A stretch of 37,586 nucleotides of DNA from positions 1 through 37,586 of the forward strand of contig JAIQFL010000079.1 in NCBI GenBank assembly GCA_020073365.1, in the 5' to 3' direction. Under the pieces are notes generated by a model. The model did not search any database, was not told the DNA's origin, and saw only the letters and a program-made list of their open reading frames with translations. The translations under genes were made by a program, and so were the position numbers. The DNA comes from Terriglobia bacterium (GTDB lineage Bacteria > Acidobacteriota > Terriglobia > Bryobacterales > Bryobacteraceae). Below are positions 31,060-37,586 of this stretch, in pieces (position 1 is the stretch's first letter; each line of letters begins with the position of its first letter).

Positions 31060-34000
31060 GTGAGCCAGGAAGAAGAACCCCCAATGGTCCCGGTGGCTGG
31101 TATTGGCGCGTCGGCCGGCGGCTTGGAAGCCTTTACCAGTTTGCTCAAGCACCTTCCCCTGGATACCGGCCTGGCATTTGTCCTGGTTCAACACCTCGAT
31201 CCGACGCACCAGAGCAGCCTGAGCGAGATCCTCGGTCGTGCGACCACGATGCCGGTCAGGGACGCCGGCGATGGCATGCCGGTAGAACCCAACCACGTGT
31301 ACGTCATACCGCCCAACGCTGAGCTGACAATAGCCAATCAGGTGCTGAAACTGAGCCCCCGCGGTCGAATGGCGGGGCCACACATGCCCATCGACCGCTT
31401 CTTGCGGTCGCTGGCCCTGGAGTGTCGCAGCAGGGCGATTGGCGTGATTCTTTCCGGCGCCGGTTCCGATGGGGCGCTCGGCCTGCAGGCGGTCAAGGAG
31501 GCGGGCGGTGTCACGTTCGCACAGGACCCGGCGACCGCGGAATTCGCCAGCATGCCCCAGATGGCGGAGGCGGCCACCTGCGTCGATTTCCTTCTGCCCC
31601 CGGCGCAAATCGCCGCGGAGTTGGCGAGGATCGCGCGGCACCCTCACTTTCCGGTTGCGCCAACGGCGGAACGGGAGGGCTCGCCGAAGGAAGCGAACGC
31701 TGGACTCGACGACATCCTTGCGGTGATGCGCGAGACAACCGGCATCGACTTTTCACTTTACCGGGAAACGACCGTACAGCGCCGAATTATACGCCGCCTG
31801 GCTTTGCGGAACATCGTTAGCATCGAAGAGTACGCGGCACAACTCAGGCAGGATCCCGGCGAGCGCAGTTTGCTGCAGAGAGACCTCCTCATCAGTGTGA
31901 CGAGCTTCTTCCGCGATCCCAAATCGTTCGATGCGCTCAGCAGGCTCGTCTTCCCTGCGATCGTTCAGAATCGGCCCGCAGGCGCGGTGATTCGGATCTG
32001 GGTGCCAGGATGCGCCACGGGGGAAGAGGCTTACTCGATTGCCATTTCGTTGCGGGAGTACCTGAAGGAAGCAGGTGTGGCTTTCCCTGTCCAGATTTTC
32101 GCTTCCGATATCAGCGAGGCTGCCATTGAGAAAGCCCGCAGCGGCAAATACCTGGAGAACATCGCCGCGGATGTCAGCCCGGAACGCCTGGATCGGTACT
32201 TTACAAAAGTCGACGGTCGCTACCAGGTCAGCAGAGATCTGCGCGATCTGTGCGTATTCAGCAGGCACAATCTAATCGACGATCCGCCTTTCGCGAGATT
32301 GGACCTGATCAGTTGCCGCAATGTGATGATTTACCTGGGAGCCGTTCAAAAGAACATAATCCCTCTGTTCCATTTCGCGCTCAAGCAAAACGGATTCCTG
32401 ATGCTGGGCCGGTCAGAGACTGCGAGTTTTGACAATCTGTTCTCGATCATCGACGGCGAGCACAGAATCTACGCGAAAAAGGAGACGGCGCTAAGACCAA
32501 GCCGTCACGCTCGCGCCGGCATACTCCGTCGGGTCACCGATGCGGGCAAGAGGGCGCCAAAGGCGCCGATGACCGCACTCCGGGCCGTGGACATGGGACA
32601 GGCGGTCGATCGCATGCTCCTGTCGAAATACAGCCCGGCAGCCGTGTTGGTGGATGAAGGACTGGAGGTGTTTGAAGTCCGGGGCGATGCCACTCCGTTC
32701 TTCAGGTTGCCGGTGGGAAGGATGAGTTTCAATCTGTTGAAAATCATCCCGGACACCGGACTCTTTCTGGAAATCGAGAAGCTGGTTCATCAGGCCGCGG
32801 AGACTGGAGAAGCGGCGCGCCGGGTGCGGGTACCGTACGAATCGGGTCACAGTATCCGCGAAGTGAATATCGAGGTGACGCCGCTATACGGCAACCTGCC
32901 ATCTAGCAACCAACGCCTCGGGCTATTGGTCCTTCTCGAGCCTGCCCAGAAGGTGGAGAAACACGTTTCAAAGTCCCGGGGAAAGGCGCGTGAGCGCGAA
33001 GTAGCTGTCGCTGACAGAAACCGTCAGATCGCCAGGCTGAAGCAAGACGTCGAGGAAGCGCGCCGACGGCTTCTGTCCGTGGTTGAGGAACACCAAATAT
33101 CGGACGAGGAGAGCCAGAGCACTGCCGAGGAGGTGCAATCTACAAACGAAGAGCTGCAAAGTCTCAACGAAGAACTGGAGACGGCGAAGGAAGAGCTGCA
33201 AGCCACAAACGAGGAACTGATCACGATCAACCAGGAACTGGAGTCGAAGAACCTGGCGCTCACCCAGTCACGCAACTTCGCAATGTCAATTGTCGAAACG
33301 GTCCCGGTACCCCTGCTGGTGCTGGATAACGAATCGCGGATCAGGACCGTAAATGAATCATTCTCGAAAACGTTTCGGATACCGGCGCGAGATGCCGAAG
33401 GTCAGCTTCTTTACTCGCTGGGCGGAGGCAGTTGGGACATCCCTGGCCTTCGCGATCTTCTGGATCGCGTTTTGCCGGCCGGCGGATCGTTTGCTGACTT
33501 TGAATTTAGGCGGGAGTTCCCGTCGATCGGGACTAGAGACTTGATATTCAACGGCTGTCGCCTTGAACATCTGGATCTGATTCTCGTCGCGATCAATGAT
33601 GTCACCGTGCGCAAGGAGGCCGAAAAAGCTTTCCTGGAGAGCCAGGAAGCTCTTCGCCGGGCGGAGAAGATGGAGGCGATCGGTAGACTATCCGGTGGTA
33701 TTGCCCACGACTTCAACAACCTGCTGACGGCCATCATCGGCTACAGCCTTCTTGTCAAGGATACTCTGCGGGAAGGCCACCAAGCCATCGAGTACGTGCA
33801 CGAAATCGAAACCGCCGCGCAGAGGGCAGCCGCTCTCACCGATCAACTGCTCGCATTTAGCCGGCGGAAAGTTCTGCAGCCCAAGGTCTTCGACGTGAAT
33901 ACGGTGGTTGCCGACTTCGAGAGAATGCTGCGGCGCATCGCGGGTGAGCAGATCAAGATCGTGGTTCGCCCCGCCTCCGCTCTATGGCGGGTGAGAGCCG

Positions 34001-34818
34001 ATCCGGGTGAAATTGGGCGCGCACTGATGAACCTCTGCCTGAATGCCCGCGACGCCATGCCCGCGGGAGGAACGCTCACAATCCACACTTCAAATGTGAC
34101 GCTCGCCGAGGCGGAGGCTCACCTGCACAACCTCGGACCCGGTCAATACGTCGAGCTGGGTATTCGCGATACCGGGATCGGCATGGACCCCGAGACACAG
34201 ACCCACGTCTTCGAACCATTCTTCACCACCAAAGAGACCGGCAAGGGAACGGGCCTGGGCTTGGCCACGGTTCTCGGTATTGTGGAGCAGAGCGGGGGCG
34301 CAATTTGGTGCCACTCTGAACTCGGGCAGGGCACGAAATTCAAGATCCTCCTGCCGGCTGTAGCGGCGGTGTCAGACCGGGGCGAGCGTCCCGCGGGTGA
34401 ATTGGCCGAAGCGCCCAGAGGCTCCGCCGAAGTTGTCCTGCTGGTGGAGGATGAGGACCAGGTCCGGAGGCTCGCGAGCAAGATCCTGCAAGGCTGCGGA
34501 TATGTCGTCATCGAGGCTCGAGATGGACACGAGGGAATCTCCGTGTGCGAAGCGCATTTGGGGAAGATCGACCTGCTCCTGAGCGATGTCGTAATGCCGG
34601 AACTGGGCGGCCGTGAACTTGCCGAGCGCGTTCTGACGATGAGACCCGGTGTCAAGGTGCTGTTCATGTCCGGCCACACGCAAGATGTAGTTCTGAAGGA
34701 AGGCGTCGAGGCGGGTACTCCGTTCCTGCAGAAGCCCTTTGCGCCATCTGACCTCGCTCGCAAGGTGCGAGAGATCCTTGATTCGCAAGGCCGGTCCCAG
34801 CGCACCGGGAAGGCCTGA
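31060..34818 (+). CDS. CheB-CheR-PAS-histidine kinase-receiver fusion protein
   Basis: 1252 residues, GTG start. Domain order: CheB methylesterase (about 10-190; Ser18 in GASAGG, then VQHLDPTH and SGAGSDG); CheR N-domain and methyltransferase (about 213-475; SVTSFFRD, VPGCATGEEAYS, CRNVMIYLG); a linker; a long coiled coil (about 647-733, repeated NEELQ-type heptads); PAS (about 740-850); HisKA with His883 (GGIAHDFNN); HATPase (about 977-1100; FTTKETGKGTGLGL); and a receiver with Asp1176 (LLSDVVMP). No transmembrane segment is seen, so it is cytosolic. CheB/CheR parts lack the usual regulatory receiver and probably modify or sense a partner rather than classical chemoreceptors, none of which is nearby. 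Confidence 0.93.
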   Translation: MSQEEEPPMVPVAGIGASAGGLEAFTSLLKHLPLDTGLAFVLVQHLDPTHQSSLSEILGRATTMPVRDAGDGMPVEPNHVYVIPPNAELTIANQVLKLSPRGRMAGPHMPIDRFLRSLALECRSRAIGVILSGAGSDGALGLQAVKEAGGVTFAQDPATAEFASMPQMAEAATCVDFLLPPAQIAAELARIARHPHFPVAPTAEREGSPKEANAGLDDILAVMRETTGIDFSLYRETTVQRRIIRRLALRNIVSIEEYAAQLRQDPGERSLLQRDLLISVTSFFRDPKSFDALSRLVFPAIVQNRPAGAVIRIWVPGCATGEEAYSIAISLREYLKEAGVAFPVQIFASDISEAAIEKARSGKYLENIAADVSPERLDRYFTKVDGRYQVSRDLRDLCVFSRHNLIDDPPFARLDLISCRNVMIYLGAVQKNIIPLFHFALKQNGFLMLGRSETASFDNLFSIIDGEHRIYAKKETALRPSRHARAGILRRVTDAGKRAPKAPMTALRAVDMGQAVDRMLLSKYSPAAVLVDEGLEVFEVRGDATPFFRLPVGRMSFNLLKIIPDTGLFLEIEKLVHQAAETGEAARRVRVPYESGHSIREVNIEVTPLYGNLPSSNQRLGLLVLLEPAQKVEKHVSKSRGKAREREVAVADRNRQIARLKQDVEEARRRLLSVVEEHQISDEESQSTAEEVQSTNEELQSLNEELETAKEELQATNEELITINQELESKNLALTQSRNFAMSIVETVPVPLLVLDNESRIRTVNESFSKTFRIPARDAEGQLLYSLGGGSWDIPGLRDLLDRVLPAGGSFADFEFRREFPSIGTRDLIFNGCRLEHLDLILVAINDVTVRKEAEKAFLESQEALRRAEKMEAIGRLSGGIAHDFNNLLTAIIGYSLLVKDTLREGHQAIEYVHEIETAAQRAAALTDQLLAFSRRKVLQPKVFDVNTVVADFERMLRRIAGEQIKIVVRPASALWRVRADPGEIGRALMNLCLNARDAMPAGGTLTIHTSNVTLAEAEAHLHNLGPGQYVELGIRDTGIGMDPETQTHVFEPFFTTKETGKGTGLGLATVLGIVEQSGGAIWCHSELGQGTKFKILLPAVAAVSDRGERPAGELAEAPRGSAEVVLLVEDEDQVRRLASKILQGCGYVVIEARDGHEGISVCEAHLGKIDLLLSDVVMPELGGRELAERVLTMRPGVKVLFMSGHTQDVVLKEGVEAGTPFLQKPFAPSDLARKVREILDSQGRSQRTGKA

Positions 34819-34931
34819 CCGAGCTGCCGTCCACGGCGGCCGACGATTTCGCCATGCCCGATTGGCGGAGCCGGCGCAGATAACCCAAACCTGCGACCTG
34901 TTGCTGCACTATGACACAATGGTCATTCCGT

Positions 34932-37586
34932 ATGCGAGTGGCTCTTTTTGTCTTATTCTGCCTGGCCCGCGCGGCGTATGCGCAAACACCCCTTGGCACC
35001 GTCACGGGACTGGCCATCGATCCCTCGGGCGCTGCCATTCCGAATGCTTCCGTCAGCCTGACGAGTGAAGGGACCGGCGTGAAACGCTCGGCCTCCACCA
35101 ACAACACGGGCGTCTACTCGTTCCCCGATCTGCCGCCGGGAATGTATCGCATGGGCGCGGAGGCCAAAGGGTTCCGGCCGCTCGAAACCCGCGTCTTCGC
35201 CGTGGAGGCCTACCGCACCGTGCGCCAGGACCTGCGGTTGGAACTACTGGGTGCGTCCTCGGAAGTGGTGGTCACGGATGCGGCTTCCCCAGTGGTCGAA
35301 GTGGACACTCCTTCGGTCTCTTCGGGGTTGCTCACGAGGCAGATCGTCGACCTGCCCACCAACTTGCGTAGCGTCTCCAAGAACTCGGGCGATTCGGGGT
35401 TGATTTCGGCGATCATGCCGCTCACCGTACCGGGCGTGGTTCAGGTGGGCAATGGGGCCAAGTGGCTTACGCCGGGCGCCGGGGCCAGTAGCACCAAGGT
35501 CAAGGTGGATGGCATCGAAACCACCTTCGGCAATTTCGGAAGCCCCGACAACGTGTCGCAGCCTTCGGTGGAGGCCGTGCAGGAGTTCACCGCCAACATC
35601 ATGACCACGCGCGCGGAGTTCGGCGGCATGGGCACGGTCACGACCGCCACTAAGTCTGGCGCGAATGAGTTTCATGGCGGCGTTTTCTGGTATGTGCGCA
35701 ACAGCGCGACCGACGCGCGCAACTTCTTCGCGGTGGCGAAACCGTACGAGAATCTGCACAACTACGGCGGAACCATTGGCGGGCCGATCCGGAAGGACAA
35801 GACTTTCTTTTTCGCCGACTTCGACGGCGCACGGGGAACCGCAGCGGTTCTGTTCAATGCCAGTGTGCCGACACTGGCCATGCGTGCGGGCGATTTTGGA
35901 ACGGCCACGCTCAAGAATCCCTTCACGGGAGTGAATCCGTTCAACGGCAGCACCATTCTTCCGCAGTTCCAAAGCTCCCAGGCCCTCGCCGTGCAGAATC
36001 TCTTCTTCCCGTTGCCGAATTTCGGACCGCCCACCCAGACCGCGGGGAACTATCGAGCCTTCGCTAACGGGCCGGAGGTGCACCGCACCGAGGAGATCCG
36101 TCTGGACCACAACTTCACGGATCGCCACGTGGCATTTCTACGTTACGAAAACCGCAAGGACGATTACCAGATTCCGGGCGCGCGATCGCCCTTGCCGCTC
36201 ACCGCCTTCGGACCCTCCGACAACACTCGCCGCGTGAACTTCTGGACGCTGGGTGACGTCAATACCCTCCGCACTAACCTGGTAAACGAGTTCCGCGCCG
36301 GCGTGGTGATTCTGGTGTCCGGCAGCACCGCCAATTTCACGGGACAGACCCTGTTGCCGCAATTAGGCATTCAGGGACTGCCGGATTACGGCCCCATCCA
36401 TAACCTTCCCATCTTCAGCATCGCGGGACTAAGCGGCGACACCATCAACCTGCTCAACCCGGTGAATGACGGTCATGCGCAGCTCGCCGACAACCTGAGC
36501 TGGGTCCACGGCCGCCACTCCATGAAGTTCGGGCTCGAGGAAATCAACTGGTTCGTGAACCGTTACCTGCCGAATACTTCGGGCAACCCGGTATTCGGCA
36601 GCTTCTCCTTCACCGCATCGAAGTTCACGGGCAATGCTTACGCCGATTTCCTGCTGGGGTTGCCGGCGACGGTCACCCAGATCGCGCCCTTCCCGCCACA
36701 GTACGACCGCTTCCGCGACTGGGCCGCCTACGCACAGGACGATTTCAAGCTAAGCTCGCGGCTGACCCTGATGTACGGACTGCGCTGGGAATACAATGGG
36801 CCGGCCTATGCGCTGAACGGCAACCTCTATTCGTTCGACCTTGCAACCGGCAAGATCGTTGTGCCGAACCAGGGCTCGATCAAGCTCATCAGCCCGTATT
36901 TCCCATCCGCCTTGCCCGTCGAAACCGCCGACCAGTTGGGTGTGGGACGCTCGTTGCGCCAGGGCGATAAGAACGATTTCGCGCCGCGGTTCGGCTTTTC
37001 CTACCAACTCGACCGTAGCGCCAAGACCGTGCTGCGCGGCGGGTGGGGCGTCTACTACTCGCACTACTCGGCGAATGTTCCAGTGGGCCTGGCGGCCGGC
37101 CCGTATTCGGCCAACCTGGTCACCACCAACAACATCGTCAACGGGCAGCCGCTCTTCACGCTGGCCAATCCATTCAGCGCGCCGGGGACTCCCGGAACGC
37201 TGGCGCTGAGGGCCGTCAACCCGCACCTGCGGAACAGCTACGCCCAACAGTATACTCTCTCGATCGAGCGCGAGATCACGCGCAACCTGGGGCTGCGGGT
37301 CAGCTACATCGGCTCCAAGGGGACCCAACTGGCCTATCGCCGCGACGTCAACCAACCGGTCGCTTCCACTGTGGCGTTCAACAATTCGCGCCGGCCCTAT
37401 CCGCTGTTCAGCACCATCAACTACGCCGATAACGGGGCCAACATGCTGTATAGCGGACTTCAGACCCAGGTGGAGAAGCGCGTCAGCAAGGGACTGATGT
37501 TCACTTCCACGTGGATCTGGGCCAAGGAGATCAGCGACACCGACGACACCGGCGATTTCGAGCTGAACACCTCGGTGGAGAACACC
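34932..37586 (+). CDS. Oar-like TonB-dependent outer-membrane protein, 3' end outside window
   Basis: The frame is open from ATG 34932 (or in-frame ATG 34911) to the window edge, about 885 residues. Signal peptide MRVALFVLFCLARAAYAQ. A carboxypeptidase-regulatory domain follows (LGTVTGLAIDPSGAAIPNASV ... TGVYSFPDLPPGMY), then plug motifs (TKVKVDGIETTFGNF, VEAVQEFTANIMTT, AEFGGMGTVTTATKSG) and barrel strands (YGGTIGGPIRKDKTFFF, GLRWEYNGP, SYIGSKG). It resembles the receptor at 7164-10670 in architecture but is clearly divergent. No ribosome site is obvious before either start. The barrel's end and aromatic C-terminus lie beyond 37586. Confidence 0.9.
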   Translation, partial: MRVALFVLFCLARAAYAQTPLGTVTGLAIDPSGAAIPNASVSLTSEGTGVKRSASTNNTGVYSFPDLPPGMYRMGAEAKGFRPLETRVFAVEAYRTVRQDLRLELLGASSEVVVTDAASPVVEVDTPSVSSGLLTRQIVDLPTNLRSVSKNSGDSGLISAIMPLTVPGVVQVGNGAKWLTPGAGASSTKVKVDGIETTFGNFGSPDNVSQPSVEAVQEFTANIMTTRAEFGGMGTVTTATKSGANEFHGGVFWYVRNSATDARNFFAVAKPYENLHNYGGTIGGPIRKDKTFFFADFDGARGTAAVLFNASVPTLAMRAGDFGTATLKNPFTGVNPFNGSTILPQFQSSQALAVQNLFFPLPNFGPPTQTAGNYRAFANGPEVHRTEEIRLDHNFTDRHVAFLRYENRKDDYQIPGARSPLPLTAFGPSDNTRRVNFWTLGDVNTLRTNLVNEFRAGVVILVSGSTANFTGQTLLPQLGIQGLPDYGPIHNLPIFSIAGLSGDTINLLNPVNDGHAQLADNLSWVHGRHSMKFGLEEINWFVNRYLPNTSGNPVFGSFSFTASKFTGNAYADFLLGLPATVTQIAPFPPQYDRFRDWAAYAQDDFKLSSRLTLMYGLRWEYNGPAYALNGNLYSFDLATGKIVVPNQGSIKLISPYFPSALPVETADQLGVGRSLRQGDKNDFAPRFGFSYQLDRSAKTVLRGGWGVYYSHYSANVPVGLAAGPYSANLVTTNNIVNGQPLFTLANPFSAPGTPGTLALRAVNPHLRNSYAQQYTLSIEREITRNLGLRVSYIGSKGTQLAYRRDVNQPVASTVAFNNSRRPYPLFSTINYADNGANMLYSGLQTQVEKRVSKGLMFTSTWIWAKEISDTDDTGDFELNTSVENT

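Overview
The window is high-GC bacterial DNA, and its gene content points to an Acidobacteriota genome of the Solibacter/Bryobacter type. This is inferred from protein families, not from a marker gene. The families are two Oar-like TonB-dependent outer-membrane proteins with an N-terminal carboxypeptidase-regulatory domain, remnants of two very long MacB/FtsX-type (ADOP) permeases, a Ser/Thr kinase fused to a TolB-like propeller, an amidohydrolase remnant with a C-terminal CIA30 domain, paired M16 peptidases, and dispersed hairpin repeats.

Left part (1-7163): the 5' end of an IS21-type istA and its terminal repeats, then four copies of a GTTCGTTCCG motif, then a tight seven-gene operon (582-7095). 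The operon encodes a small membrane protein, a Cys-rich GcvH-like protein, a pentaheme cytochrome c, a Tat-exported molybdopterin-oxidoreductase-like subunit, a four-cluster ferredoxin-like subunit, an NrfD-type membrane subunit and a second, membrane-anchored GcvH-like protein. The four central genes match the organisation of Qrc / alternative complex III-type quinone:cytochrome modules. Both flanking GcvH-fold proteins lack the lipoyl lysine, and the first carries a duplicated four-cysteine module. A dispersed double-hairpin repeat lies inside the reading frames of two subunits, read in different frames.

Middle (7164-23204): an Oar-like receptor, an ADOP permease pseudogene with internal deletions, and an oligopeptidase B-like S9 peptidase divergent from an active/inactive M16 peptidase pair. 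After these come a lower-GC truncated RES-associated gene abutting a broken amidohydrolase, the Ser/Thr kinase with a probably leaderless promoter, a second ADOP remnant in which the N-terminus is joined to the C-terminus, and a broken amidohydrolase-CIA30 gene. This is a gene graveyard in which most breaks are internal deletions and frameshifts.

Right part (23205-37586): a Nudix hydrolase and a three-tRNA array packed 1-2 nt apart (Trp-CCA, Cys-GCA and a class II CGA tRNA with a possible 8/4 fold). Then an IscU/SufU-like scaffold, a flavin reductase and HU. A run of same-strand genes follows (M50 protease, GT2, GT4, prepilin peptidase, arylamine N-acetyltransferase) with several overlaps, then a TetR regulator, a 1252-residue CheB-CheR-PAS-histidine kinase-receiver fusion, and the first part of a second Oar-like protein that runs off the window.
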